Shown: positions 9,410 through 20,867 of the stretch, in pieces
Layout of the letters: each line of letters begins with the position of its first letter
How positions within the stretch are numbered: position 1 is the stretch's first letter
Source of the DNA: Nannochloropsis salina CCMP1776
Lineage: Eukaryota; Sar; Eustigmatophyceae; Eustigmatales; Monodopsidaceae
Direction of reading: 5' to 3'
Assembly (NCBI GenBank): GCA_004565275.1
Contig: SDOX01000010.1
Span: 319,446 to 383,445, forward strand
DNA length: 64,000 nucleotides
Translations under genes and position numbers: made by a program
Notes under the pieces: generated by a model
Seen by the model: the letters and a program-made list of their open reading frames with translations, nothing else
Told to the model about the DNA's origin: nothing
Databases searched by the model: none

Positions 9410-11707
9410 ATGTCTTCCCTATGCGATTTTTACCATCGTCGTCGCCGCCGGCGGGTTACTTGGCCGTTGCTAGCGGCTGCGGCTGCAGCTTCCTCGTCCA
9501 AAGTTGTACTGGCTGCCGCTGCCACAACCACGTCTCCTCCTCTTTCATCTCTCCCATCCGCTGCCCGCCGTGGCAGTCGTCGAGTGCCGGACGCGCCAAT
9601 AAAGCCTTCGAGGACACAAGAGGAAAGAGGAAGCCATGCCCCCCAGGCCCTGGGAAGGAGGGCTTCGCGACAGGAAAGCAAGCCTTTAGGTGGTACGGAT
9701 GGTACGACACGAAGGGCTAACGATAATAATATAGACAGTACGGAAGAAAAACGGGTGCAGTCGCCGCAAGTATCGCTCCTGGACGAATACTTGCCCTTGC
9801 TCCTTGAAGACATTCAGGTCGTGGATCAAGAACTAGACCTTGAATTGCAGCAGATGTTCGAAGACTTGTACGCCTTGCCCGGCCTTCCATCCCCTCTGCG
9901 CCTCTCATCTCGAGAAGCCAAATTACAACCAAGGGGAACGGCATCTGCGTTCTCTGATGGTAAGGCGAGAAGAGGAGGCAGGGGGAAAGGGCCGGAGACC
10001 GGGGTCAGACGGGGAGGTCGGGGCCTGGGCGTGGGGCCTTCGAGCCTTGGAAATGAGGAGGAGCGGCAAGCATTGCCCCCCCTCGTCCCAGACGGTGACA
10101 TGCTAGAGGGGAAGGGGCAGCATCTGGAGGTTGGGGAGGGAGAGAGACGGCTGGAGGGTGCAAGGAGGAGGGGGGTTGCCATCTCGGCACAAGCCGTCGG
10201 GCGCGAGGAGGAAGAAGAGGAAGAGGCGGCTGCCGACGGCGGTCGAAGACGACGACCTCGGGGCAAGAAACCGACGGGAAAGAAGGCGCTCAGAGATGGG
10301 GGGGCAGGAGCAGGCCAGGGCCACGGCGGGGGAGTGAGGAAGCCAAAAAGCTCGACAACAAGGCCGACGTTTCCCTCCCGGGCTGCGACCGGCAAAGCGC
10401 TGTCATCCAAGCCCCGGGCCAAGCCGGGCCTGTCCCTCGGCCCATCCCTTGGCGCGTCTTCCCAGGGGCTCAAGGTGAAAAATGCGCGAACCAGGCAGCG
10501 ACGGCAGCTGCTTCGCCTAGACCGACCACAGCACCGGCTCGCAGGGTCCAGGGTACCGTCCCCGCCCACGGCCTGGGCCATGGCGGGCGCCTCCCTTTCC
10601 GGGCTCGGGTGGGCCTGCCTGGCCGTCCGGCAGATCCAAGGGGCGGGCCTCGCCAGCCACTACACTTACCTATTAAACCCCACGCAAGCCGTTTTCAGCC
10701 TCGTCCTTGGTCCAACCCTCCTCTTCATCCAGGCTGGGAAGGACCTTCTTTCTCCCTCGCCCTCCCAGCGCCCGCCCCTCGTCCTCCAAGTCCTCCTCCC
10801 CCTCTCCCTCCTTTTCGCTGCCACGGGCACGATCTTCTTGGCAAGGACCGGCCCCCCCGCGGTCATTGCGGTCATCCTCGCTGCCGCCTGCCTCATCCAG
10901 AACGTGCCGCATACGCAGCCACCGGTCGTGCGGCCCGTGCGGCCCGATGGGGCGAGGAGCGACCTCGACGCGGGAAAGTGGCGTCGATCCCTCCTCAGCC
11001 TGATGGCTTCGGGGGCGCTCGCCGCACTCGTGGGGGTGGGTCTGCCACTGAGCATGGCCGAGCCGGGCCGCCTCCTTCGCCTCTCGTCCCCCGTGTCTTC
11101 CTTGGGACCTGTCTGGAGCGTCCAGTTGGGGGCGTTGACGGCGGCGGTGTGGTTGAGTCAGATGGCCGTGACAACCTTCCGGGACGCCCAAGCCCGCCAG
11201 GAGGTGTGGGGGGAGGAAGAGGAGGAGGAGGAGGAGGTGGGAGGGCAGGAACGATTGACCCGCACTGGGAGGCAAGTGCGAGCGTTGGGCGCCTGCTCGG
11301 CCATGGCGCTAGTGGTGAGCGGGGTTGGACCGGGCGCGGTGCTGGGCAGCCTGCTGCACTTACTGCTCCTCTCACATCTGACGTCGGGTGAGGGGGGGCG
11401 GTCAATGGCTGGGAAAGCGTTGGCGGAGGTGCAGGGCGGGATATGGGCCGTCGTAGCCTCCGTGTTGGGCGACGTGATCGCCTTGCCGGCTTTCACGGAG
11501 GTAGGAGAGGCCGGATGGGAAGAAAAAGGCCGGGGCGCAGGGCAGGAAAGGGGGCTTACCGACGAAGAGAGGGACGGTCTGTCTACGTTGGCCGCAGCTT
11601 TGAGAGAGCAACAACAGAAGAAGCAGGAAGGGTATCTTAGGAGCCCGGATGCGGAGAGTGACGAGCAGGCGAGCGCGCTCTTTGGCCCCTCTGTTATTGA
11701 CGGTTGA
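9410..11707 (+). CDS. large hypothetical membrane protein with basic low-complexity N-terminal half
   Basis: Open frame of 765 residues from an ATG at 9410; I do not recognise the family. The start shows a short Arg run then an Ala-rich hydrophobic stretch (VTWPLLAAAAAASSSK) that could be a signal or plastid leader. Residues about 90-380 are Gly/Arg/Glu-rich low complexity. The C-terminal half has about six to eight hydrophobic segments, for example SLSGLGWACLAV, TQAVFSLVLGPTLLFI and LQVLLPLSLLFAATGTIFL, with an acidic loop. An earlier in-frame ATG at 9185 is possible; 9410 is preferred because it puts the signal-like stretch at the N-terminus. A plastid-envelope or thylakoid protein is a guess only. 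Confidence 0.6.
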   Translation: MSSLCDFYHRRRRRRVTWPLLAAAAAASSSKVVLAAAATTTSPPLSSLPSAARRGSRRVPDAPIKPSRTQEERGSHAPQALGRRASRQESKPLGGTDGTTRRANDNNIDSTEEKRVQSPQVSLLDEYLPLLLEDIQVVDQELDLELQQMFEDLYALPGLPSPLRLSSREAKLQPRGTASAFSDGKARRGGRGKGPETGVRRGGRGLGVGPSSLGNEEERQALPPLVPDGDMLEGKGQHLEVGEGERRLEGARRRGVAISAQAVGREEEEEEEAAADGGRRRRPRGKKPTGKKALRDGGAGAGQGHGGGVRKPKSSTTRPTFPSRAATGKALSSKPRAKPGLSLGPSLGASSQGLKVKNARTRQRRQLLRLDRPQHRLAGSRVPSPPTAWAMAGASLSGLGWACLAVRQIQGAGLASHYTYLLNPTQAVFSLVLGPTLLFIQAGKDLLSPSPSQRPPLVLQVLLPLSLLFAATGTIFLARTGPPAVIAVILAAACLIQNVPHTQPPVVRPVRPDGARSDLDAGKWRRSLLSLMASGALAALVGVGLPLSMAEPGRLLRLSSPVSSLGPVWSVQLGALTAAVWLSQMAVTTFRDAQARQEVWGEEEEEEEEVGGQERLTRTGRQVRALGACSAMALVVSGVGPGAVLGSLLHLLLLSHLTSGEGGRSMAGKALAEVQGGIWAVVASVLGDVIALPAFTEVGEAGWEEKGRGAGQERGLTDEERDGLSTLAAALREQQQKKQEGYLRSPDAESDEQASALFGPSVIDG

Positions 11708-12341
11708 AGGATTGCTAATGCTGCAGTCGAGGTGGATGATCAAACCGACCGGCATCCGTCATGTGGAGAAATGCCGGGGAGTCCGGTGAGGGAGTTTCGG
11801 CGTCCCGTACAGTTTTGGCATGAGAGAAGCGATCCTGTCGTGCACGCCCCTGGGACAGGGATGAAGCCAAAGAGAGGTCATCCCCATGTTATTTATTGTT
11901 GATTTTTTAGGAGACTTCATGATAGAAATGAAAGGTATGAGAGCTTTTCTCAGCCGAAATGGCACTCGAGGCGCTTTCTCATCCGGCGGCGCGTTTCATA
12001 ACTTGGTAACGACTTTAATTGCTTTCGTTTGGCAGGTTCTTTGTTATCTTTAAAGGTCCTTCCCCGGCACTTCTGTCCATTGTGGTCGAACTCTAGCGAC
12101 GACTGATTGAGCGATCAGGACTCAGAGGCTACTGCATGACTCCCGCCCACACGCATTGGCTTTTACTATGCATCATTCTGTACATTTCATCGAGTCCCCT
12201 CTGTCATGCATTCTACCAGTATCATCATGTCCAAACGACAAACATTATACCCCCACCCAGATCACTGTCCTTCCCCTGCCACCGTCATCCCAGCATCTTC
12301 CCCCCCCACCCCCACCCCCGACCATTTGATTTTAATGATTC
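11708..12341. other. convergent 3' region with a G-quadruplex-capable tract
   Basis: Two genes end toward each other here. At 12300-12319 the plus strand reads C8-A-C5-A-C5. The minus strand, sense for the MFS-like gene just upstream, therefore carries G5-T-G5-T-G8 about 25 bases past that gene's stop. Confidence 0.5.
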
Positions 12342-14647
12342 TCACGACGCACCCGTAGAGAAGGAAGCAGGCATGACTGTCGAGCACGTACTGTCCCGTT
12401 CCCTCTGTCCCACTGGCGACTCGATGATGGTGGACAGGTGGGAGGGCAAGGACCGCAAGAGGAAGCCGGACACCCGCTCACTTACAGTCTGCTCGGTATG
12501 ATCTCTCGAGTTCGCCTCCGATTCTGCACCGGAGAAAGATAGTCTACCCATTCTTGCTGCGCCCCGATTCTTCTCTTTGAGGTGCGACCACACCATGCAG
12601 AGGGCGAACAAGAGTAGGCAGAGGCCCAAGTAGAGCGACAACGTCCACGTCGCCGAGGGAAGAGCTTGTGAGGGGACAATCGAGAATAAGACAGTGGGGA
12701 GCCACTCGAGGACGACGCTCGATGCAGTCAATATCCCGCAGAAGGTGCCCACCCCTACTTGTGTCACCATTGCAGTCTGTTGTTGGGAGCTGTTTGGCCA
12801 TATTGTGCTGGCTAAGACGCCTTTTTCGTAGGTAGATATGAACCCCACGCAGAAACCAACGATGCCGGCGGTGGAGTAAAGCATCCCCTCATCCCGCGAA
12901 AAGGCGCTCAAAGGATCTGTGGAATCTGCTACGTCTGTAGGGGCGGCCGCACAAGCGACAATCAAAACCGCCAACGCGATACCTAGTGGAGGGAGTTCGG
13001 GTGCGTCCAACGGGTCAGGGCGTGCGCGGGACTCTTCAGCAAACGACGGCGTGAGGTCCTGTTCCACACGTGCCGCTGCAATCGCTGCGCCAAGCGCCGA
13101 AGCTGTCGAGGCGGAGGACGCACGACGGAGCCGAGAGACGTCCTGCTGCTTCTGTACTCGGGAGTATTGAGCGGAAAGATACCCTAGCGTCAAGCTCATA
13201 CCGAGGAGGGAGGTGGCAAAAGCTACTACAACCGCCTTGCATGCGATGTCTATTTTCAAGTCTAAGTTTTGTAGAATGTAGGTAGTGGCAAGATACGCGA
13301 GGCAGCGAATGCCTCCCTGGTAGAACATGCGCACGAACAGGAATCGCACAATGAACGGAGGGCTGAGAGAGATGACACAGGCCAGGGCGCCCGGGCGCAG
13401 GGCACGAAAACAGGCTATCATGCCGAAATTGGGCGTCCGCACATTCCCTTCCGGGGTTTCGTGACCTTCAGAGGTGCCAGCTCCAGAGCGGGGTCGACTC
13501 GAAGAGGAGGCGCTGACCACCACTTGCTGTCGTCGCTGCGTTCTTTTCATATTTATTCCATCCCACGAGAAACACAATCGCGCAAACATAATACAGAGAC
13601 TGGCAGTCAGGTTGACCAGGACAGTCGAGATGCATGCGTATCGTGTAGTAGTTTGTGGATTCGTTCCCAGCGCCATGGACAGTATCAGATTAGGAGCTCC
13701 GACAAGGAGGGTGGCGAGGCCTACGCCCACCAAGCTTGCCTTCCCGTTCAGAAGGGCAGCGGCATCACTGGAAGGTTGCGAGTGTATGTGGCTCAAATCT
13801 GCCAGAAGAAATCCCGTCAATGTTTCGGCTGCAACAATCATCCCGCCCCCCACAGCCACCACGGCGGTCCACGACACGTGCTGCCTGTTTGCAGGAGAAG
13901 GTGGCGAGAGTAGAACGAAAGCCACGATCGGGCCCACACACGAAGCCGCCAGAAAGACAAAGACCAACGCATGACTTTTGCTCCCGGCGCTCAGTACATC
14001 ATAGAGGGCCCCCCAAAAGGGGGTAAGTACAGCGATGATGACCAAGTAGCACATGTAAACTATGCTTAGGGGTTCTCGTACGAAGAGGTGACCCTGAAGC
14101 AAGCCAGGACTATCGAGGGTGGGACCTCGTTCCATGACTAAGGGCAGCAAGAAAGCAAGGATGAATATACGAGTGGTGCTCTTAAGTGTATGCGCTCTGA
14201 TATGACAAATGTGAGGGTTGAGAAGTCAGGTGAGAGGCCATCGAGATTCTTTGAAAGATACCTCACGGCCCAGCGTTTTTTGGCGGTTATGCAAACTTAC
14301 GCATATATGGGAAAATGTCGCGTTGTTCTGTTGGAGGAAGAACTATCGATCACATTTGTTTGAGAGGTTTCGAGACGGGAGCCTTTGCGCACAGTCAGAT
14401 CAACGTAAAAAAGATTTTTTTGGTTCTCCGTTTCTGGCCGTAGAGAAGGCTTTTGTACGTCGTTGCCTGAAAGCCCGCCGGTTTGCTCATAGTGTGGTCG
14501 AGAATTACTTTGTGGGCGTATTGGAGTCATCCCTTCTATAGGCTGGGAAGTATTCGACGTAATTTCATTGACCGGCATGCCACTTTGGTCTTGAGGCATG
14601 GCAGTCGATCCGGCCAATCCGGAGGGACAACCCCTTTTGTTGGGCAT
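12342..14647 (-). CDS. MFS-like multi-pass transporter, two exons
   Basis: Exons 14647-14301 and 14196-12342 join through a GTAAGT donor and an ATATCAG acceptor with matching phase, giving 733 residues. Later ATGs at 14599 or 14578 would shorten the polar N-terminal tail. The membrane part opens RIFILAFLLPLVMERG, and a loop PFWGALYDVLSAGSKSH resembles the loop between helices 2 and 3 of MFS-type carriers such as the BT1/folate-biopterin group. About ten to twelve hydrophobic segments can be counted. A central polar loop and an Ala/Ser-rich loop separate the two halves. Substrate is not readable from the sequence, and the MFS link rests on layout and one loop, so an unrelated polytopic family is possible. 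Confidence 0.6.
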
Positions 14648-15112
14648 ACAGTGCTGTTTGGGATAGTGTATCGTGTGTGAGAAACAAACACCTGCGTGTC
14701 TTGATGCTGCACTGTGCAAAGTCGTAAACCATGTTTACTAATGACAGGTCGATAAGATCTCTACCAGGCTACACAGAAATTCAGAGGGTTGGGCGTCTGG
14801 ACCCATCGGCAAATCAAAGCTAGGATCGCTATTCAACCATGCATGTAGAACTGAGACACTCGGGACTCTTATAACAAACAGGAAAATCTAGAGTTGAAGA
14901 CGACACGCAGCTTCTTTATCTAAGAGCCAGCCAGTATCTGGTTTTGCCACTCAACATAACAAGCACTCTTGCCCAGAATCTCGCCTGGATATTGAGAATC
15001 AAAACGCGGTTATGCATTCCGCTGAACAACTGAACCCAAAGCAGACAACGTTGCAAAGCGTAAAGCGGAAATATATTCCATAGAGAACAATTTAAGGCTG
15101 ATATCAGACAGA

Positions 15113-15145
15113 CCGTTTAGAACCGTTTCTTGAAACGGTTTACGG
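15113..15145. repeat. short inverted repeat with CCGTTT motifs
   Basis: The core AACCGTTTCTTGAAACGGTT (15121-15140) is a nearly perfect palindrome with nine paired bases per arm. It is flanked by another CCGTTT copy on the left and a reversed AAACGG/TACGG on the right. It could be a protein-binding palindrome or a small hairpin. Confidence 0.7.
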
Positions 15146-15820
15146 AGCAAGACGGATTGCAGGCCCGACTGCCCATCGATCAAGCATTTAAATACTCATT
15201 CTCAATGATTTTCGCCACGATCAGCACAACAAAATGTGTAAATATATGACTTTCAGCTGACATGGACGGAAAAATTTAAAAAAGACGACGTGTCTCTAAT
15301 TTTGGGTCGAGTTAGAAACAATATTCCTTACTTTTTAAAAACTTAATATGGATTCCGGCCCATTGCTTTCACAAATTCAACAAAGTGGAATTTAACTTCG
15401 ATTATCCTCCAAGCGAGGTCATATATATTAAGTCAATCAGCATCAGATTGTAATTTCTAGCGCTCAACTTACTACAAAAAGTGCGCGACAGCGAAGCGAA
15501 TGAAAAGTGAGACAAGAGGAAGCCTGGCTGTAATGAAATCAATGCCATGTATCTTACCAGATAAGAGATGCCACAAAAATAAGAGCAAATATGCAGTCGA
15601 TTGCATTAGCCATAACTGAAGCATAGAGTCCAAATATATTATTTTGCACGATCATTTTGCACGATACTCTCATACGCCACAGCCTTTACTGCTCCCGCTT
15701 GATAAATGACGGCGAAAGTGGCGTGCACATTGAGTTTTGATTAACAATTTTGTATGTGTATCGACATTAGATGGTGTAGATGGACTGCTTTCTGATGTAT
15801 GCGTCGGGAAAAATAACAAG

Positions 15821-15858
15821 GCCCTGAGAGGTACAATTTGCCCTGAGAGGTACAATTT
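15821..15858. repeat. 19-base perfect tandem duplication
   Basis: The unit GCCCTGAGAGGTACAATTT occurs twice head to tail without mismatch. A second small duplication (ATTTTGCACGAT, two copies) lies at about 15641-15665. Confidence 0.85.
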
Positions 15859-16780
15859 TATATAATCGATCTCATATTTCAGGCACGAACCTTCCCTCTG
15901 ATTGCCACCACGATATCCTGATCATGTCCATGTTAATATTTGATTTTCTCACGTTATTGATAAGTTAACATTTTCTTAAGATCTGTTTGTGTACCTGAAT
16001 CACAATAATGGAAATTCTTGATTCGTACTGGTGACCTTGACCGACACAAGGGCAGTATGCTAGAAAATCATACAAAAACAAAGTCATATTTTTTTGTTTC
16101 CAGCAAAATAATTACAAAGCACACGTCGCACGCATAATGTAATTGACTTCAGTAGCCTCCACGAGCTGTTAGAGTGGATACACGTGAAGATGGAAATAAA
16201 TAAGTCGGGTTCCCGGGTAGGCTTTCAAGCTACGAGGAAGAAGATGGAAGTACTACATTAGTAAAAGGATCGTGGACTGGGCCCCCTCTTTAATGGACGC
16301 ATGGCATTCCTAATCAGTTTCATCTACGTCTACAAATAACTAGTCCTCCGAGACAAAAAACGCTTTTGTGGGCAAATTGAACACACACATATACCGGTCT
16401 GATCGGTCTTTTTTGTTGTTATTCTTTCTTCTGCTTCCTCCTTCGCGCCTTTCTCCCTATTGCTGTGTGGTGTCGGTATGTCGTAAAAGTGGCATTCTGA
16501 ACACTGTCCAACCACGAGTTTCAAAACCAAGTCACGCTTACCGTGGTGGAATAGTTTCATGAGCTTCGTTTGAGGATGTTTTTCCAAAAAAAATGGCACA
16601 AGCCCTTCTAGATGAATCGTCCACATCAGGCAACATGATGCTGCCCGTGTTCCTCCTATGCCTTGAAGAAGGCCCTCGCTTTCAGACGGCCTGGAACATT
16701 TTCATCAGTCTCATGTGATAGGGATGTCTACACACTCAAGCTTTCCTCATGTTTGGCAGAGTAGGGCTTTGTTTTATAGC

Positions 16781-19199
16781 ATGCCTGTGACAAGTCCTGC
16801 AGCTTCCGTGGAGGGAGAAAATTTGCGAACACGGCAGGTCGCACATCAGCACATGACAAAACAGGTATGAACCGTCCGCGCCAAGATAGTCTTGAATAAG
16901 GTCACTTTGGAATGTTTTTGCCGGAGTGCTTGCTTAAACGATTGTCGTTAAGCTCACAGTGTTCATTGATGTACTTGAGTGACATAAATCCGCTTGAATG
17001 GCCTCATCAGCAACATCCTGACTATTTACTTCCGTTGTCCTCGACCACGATCTCTCACCTCATACCACCAAATTATTATTTCGACATCTATGTGTGCTTG
17101 AAATCATCTTCTCCTTCTAGGTGTAATTGACGGAGTGTTCGCTTACCTTGTGTCGGATATGTTGCAGCATAAGAGCCAGTCTATCGTGCCACCCTTCCAC
17201 CTTGACGGCCTGTCCTAATTTTTTGATCAGATTGTGCCCTTTCTAATCGAATCCTCACCACGGATACAATGGTGTGATATTGCTTCAATATCTTGGATTC
17301 CTCAGGCACACAAGCGCCAAAGTGCTCTGTTTTATGATCCACTTTCTTCCTCCCCTTGACCCCCAACTCCTACAGAGAAGTAAGGCAACTGCTGCGCAAG
17401 CCGTCGCCAACGCCTTCGTTGCCTCTACACTGACCTGGCTACTATGGAGTCTCGACGGCGTCTTGGCAGGCTCCCTCTTCGTGGACATCTTCTACCCACA
17501 GGCCTGGCACGTCTCGGAGCACCGGCTTCTTCGCACCCTCAGCTATCTGTCCCGGCCCCTGGGCGCCGTCCTCTTCGGGCACCTGGGTGACACGTGGGGT
17601 CGAACCAAGACGTTGACCGTGTGCTTGACCGTCATGGGGCTCGCCTCGGGCTGCATGGCCCTCCTCCCCACCCATCAAGTCTGGGGCTGGGCCTCCTGGT
17701 ACCTCCTTCTTGTCCTTCACGCCCTCCAAGGCCTGGCCGTGGGGGGACAGTGGGGGGGATGCCTCTTGCTCGCCTATGAATTCTGCCGGCATGACCGACA
17801 CAAGGGCTTGGTCTCCTCCCTCCCCCAAGCCGGACGAGCCCTCGGGTACATGCTCACGGCCCTCATCTCTGCGAGTCTGGACAAGGAGAAGCCCCCGACA
17901 GCGGGAACCCCCTCCGGCGGTACAGCTCTGCACTTGGCAGACAATGACCTGCGATGGCGATGGGCCCATGGCTTTGCCGCTGGGCTTCTCCTCCTCGCCC
18001 TTCACCTGCGCCTGCGTATTCCCGAGCCACGAGAGTTCCGGTATTTGAAGAAACACCGACGCCTCCGGGCTTTCCCCTTGTTCCAGGCCTTGCGGGCACA
18101 ACTGTGGAACATCATCTGGGCCCTAGGCGCGCTATGGGTGGACGGCGTGACGCAAGTCATGGTGGTCGGCTGGGGCCTGCCCGCCCTCTTAACAGCTCAC
18201 GGTATCTCCATGGAGACCCTCCTGACCTCGCTCGCAATCGCCGTGTTTGTCCAGGCCGTTTTCATCGTGGTGGGAGGGTGGCTCGGAGATCGGCTCGGGC
18301 GCCGGAAGCTCTTCTTCGTCGCCTCTATGAGCATGGCTCTGGGCACGGTCTTTTACTTTTATGCCCTTTTTCGACTCTCCTCCCCCTCGCGCGCTTACCC
18401 CATCTACCTCGCCAACATCCTCTACCTCGGCATCGCCTACGGGACCCTCCAAGGCGTCTTCCCCGCCTTGCTCGTTGAGATTTTCCCCGAAAATGTCCGT
18501 TTCTCCGGGGTCGCGGTTCTCTACCAGGTCTCCCGCCTCTACTCCTCTGTGGCGTGGCCCTACGCCTCACAGGCCTTGCTGAGGGCGTCGCGTGGAGCCA
18601 GGTTCAAGTTCTTGGCCCTGGAGAATGGGGAGAATTTGACAGGACTAGCAATATTCGTGGCTTCGGTGGCCGGTGTCTCGGCGATGAGTGTGCTCATGAT
18701 CCAAATTTACTCCAGTGGAGGCAGAGGGGAAGGAGTCTTACCATTCCCGTTGGTATCGAGGAGAAGCAAGGTGCGAGAGTATATTGGGGGAGGCATCCAG
18801 CACCAGCTGCAACAAAAAGAGGAAATAATGAACGAGTCAAGAGAGGAGGGGGGAGGAGGAGGAGTGAGACCGTCCGAGGAAGTTGAGGGCAGCGAAGAAG
18901 GGGAGGGCGTAGGGCTGGAAACATACGAGTGGAGGGGCTCAAGGAGGGGAAGACGACCTCCGGCGGATGGAGTAGAAGAAAAGCTTGAACCCGATACCTT
19001 GAGCGGGCTCGAGGGAGGGGAGGGTGAGATGATTGAGGAGGACGACTACAGTTTTGACGAGGAGGAATACGAGGAGGATGAAGAGGACTCGGCAGGATCG
19101 GTCTTCTCAGATTTCGACGAACCACATATGCACGACCATTCAAGTGATCCCACATATGGGATGGAAAATAGCACATATAGCGTCGCAAGGCATGTGTAA
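16781..19199 (+). CDS. MFS transporter, metabolite:H+ symporter (MHS) type
   Basis: Main exon 17376-19199 opens after a clear acceptor (CAACTCCTACAG). An upstream exon 16781-16864 (MPVTSPAASVEGENL..., ending TKQ before GTATGA) joins in phase 0 across a 509-base intron, giving 635 residues. Twelve hydrophobic segments are expected. Signature loops are RPLGAVLFGHLGDTWGRTK after helix 2 and GGWLGDRLGRRKLF after helix 8, the RPxG...GDxxGR pattern of the MHS family (ProP, ShiA and KgtP relatives), which moves organic acids or zwitterions with protons. An extra Glu-rich cytosolic tail of about 150 residues follows the last helix. The family is best known from bacteria, so an old bacterial origin is possible. 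The first exon is inferred from splice phase only; another leader exon could be used. Confidence 0.75.
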
Positions 19200-19842
19200 A
19201 TGTGAGGACTTAGAAAAAAAGTGTTTTAGGCGGCGTGGAGAACGACGATGAACGATGGAATGGCCGTGAAATTATTGTCATTGCTCAATTAGATTGCTTG
19301 TGACGACTAGGTATGTGAGAACGAAGCTCTCCTGATCGAAACCCAAAGTCAAGTTGATAAATAATGCCGGCTTAAAGAAACCCACCGACGTCAGTGCATG
19401 CGCTAGGGGACATATTTAAATAAAGGACTCAACACAAAGCATTTCGAGGCGTGAACTTGTCCACGTGTATGGAGCTGATGAAAGCAGTAGACCGAGGAGC
19501 AAAGTTTCGGAGGAAAAAGTGAATGTACGAGTTATTTAAAGGCAAGCTTGTGTCTGTATGATGCATAGTGCGAACATTTGTGATAGTCGTCGTCGGCAGA
19601 CGTATCTCAGTGATTGTAAATATACAGAAATATTGTGCAGGATGAGGAAAAGAGTGCCCTTTCGACAGGCAGACAGCCTCTGAGAAAAGCAGAAAAGTGG
19701 CCTGATATGAGGATGAAGTCTGTAGCGGATATAAAGCCATGCATTTGAATGTGAAAATCGGCATCGGAAAAAAGGTCAAACCTTGAATGCTGAAGTGGGA
19801 CTTCGGTAGAAAGTTTACTTTCTTTTGCAATTTGCGCCGAAG
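19200..19842. other. convergent AT-rich 3' region
   Basis: About 640 bases between the ends of the transporter gene and the dynein light chain gene. Short AT-rich frames on the minus strand show no motifs. Confidence 0.4.
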
Positions 19843-20542
19843 TCACATTTTGTAACATAACACCCCTAACGTCCCGATAAAGACATAAAGAAGATGTTGC
19901 TGCTGATAACTTATCTCGAAGCCGAAGCCTTCACCAATGATAACGTGCCAGTTGTTACCAAATTTTTTATCAAACGTATTCTAGTACAAGTTGGGGGCAT
20001 GGCAGTATGAAATGTTCGTGAGTCTTGTATCCAGCCGAGGAGATAATGAGATTATCAAAACCCACTGTCTCAGATTTATGTTTTGCATACCTTAATCATA
20101 CCGGCGGCTGCTTCGTAGTTCTTGGAGATGGAATGCTTATCTACGGCCATGGTTATAAGCTCTACCGCCTCGGAAAACATTTCAGAAGCCATGTCATGTT
20201 GCTGTATGACGCAGGAAATGAAAAGAGACGGTCAACCAAATAGCGCGCTCACTAATAAGCCTATGTGAGAACAGAAATTGACTTGTTCACCAAGAAAACA
20301 TCCTCACAAATAAACTGACGCAGAGCCATCTGCCAAAAAAAGGTTAAAAAAAAAGAAATATTTTTGCGTACGAGGTCCACCACCTATAATAAATCTTTAT
20401 AATATACCTTGATAATGGGCTGTGTCATGAGTTTCCGCAATGCATCTTGCTCGTTGTAAGAAGGCAAAATAGGAGCCGTGGCAGAGTTTGCAGTCCTGTT
20501 GTAAGTATGAGTATTACCTGACAAAAATTGTAACTGCGACAT
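19843..20542 (-). CDS. DNAL4: dynein light chain, LC8 family, DNAL4-like
   Basis: Three small exons, 20542-20408, 20201-20091 and 19980-19843, give 127 residues. All introns are phase 0, with donors GTATAT and GTATGC and acceptors ATACAG and TACTAG. Residues from about 45 match axonemal light chain 4: the helix EMFSEAVELITMAVDKH, then EAAAGMIK, then the diagnostic strand region DKKFGNNWHVIIGEGFGFEI split across exons 2 and 3, and the end LLYVFIGTLGVLCYKM. LC8 proteins are homodimeric hub proteins that bind dynein intermediate chains and other partners; DNAL4 is linked to flagellar axonemes. The first 40 residues are not conserved and the start could differ. Each exon is under 50 codons, so ordinary ORF reading misses the gene. 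Confidence 0.85.
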
Positions 20543-20867
20543 GGCCTGAGGACTATTACTGGAATAAAAAATGCAAGTTAGTGTCTCTCAAATGTGGATG
20601 CTATTCGATTCAAATTCCTTAACTAGGCTTGTTCGATGAAAAAAAAGCCGCTTCCTGGCCCATATTTGGATTTGTAACCTCCCCTCCCTGTTGTCGCCTT
20701 ATTTTGGGCACTACCATCCTGGGAGAGAAATTGGCCAGAATGAGGTTATCTCAAAAATTGCGAGTGTCGTATGTCATTTTAAAAACCATTTAAAGCATAC
20801 TTTGTAGCGTAAACTTAAGTTGTTGGTCTTCTTGTTTTCATTGCACTAGAAAAATGCACTTCACACG

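Larger units (their letters stand above)
14648..16780. other. AT-rich intergenic region with small repeats
   Basis: About 2.1 kb, clearly more AT-rich than the flanking coding DNA. It contains an inverted repeat near 15121 and two short tandem duplications near 15640 and 15821. No ORF has convincing motif support. A plus-strand frame of about 40 codons ending near 16720, just before the transporter start, may be leader sequence. Confidence 0.45.

Noticed and set aside
16330-16720. Minus-strand frame of 98 codons and a plus-strand frame of about 40 codons before the MHS transporter
   Set aside because: Neither keeps phase with a neighbouring exon using good splice sites, and neither shows a motif.
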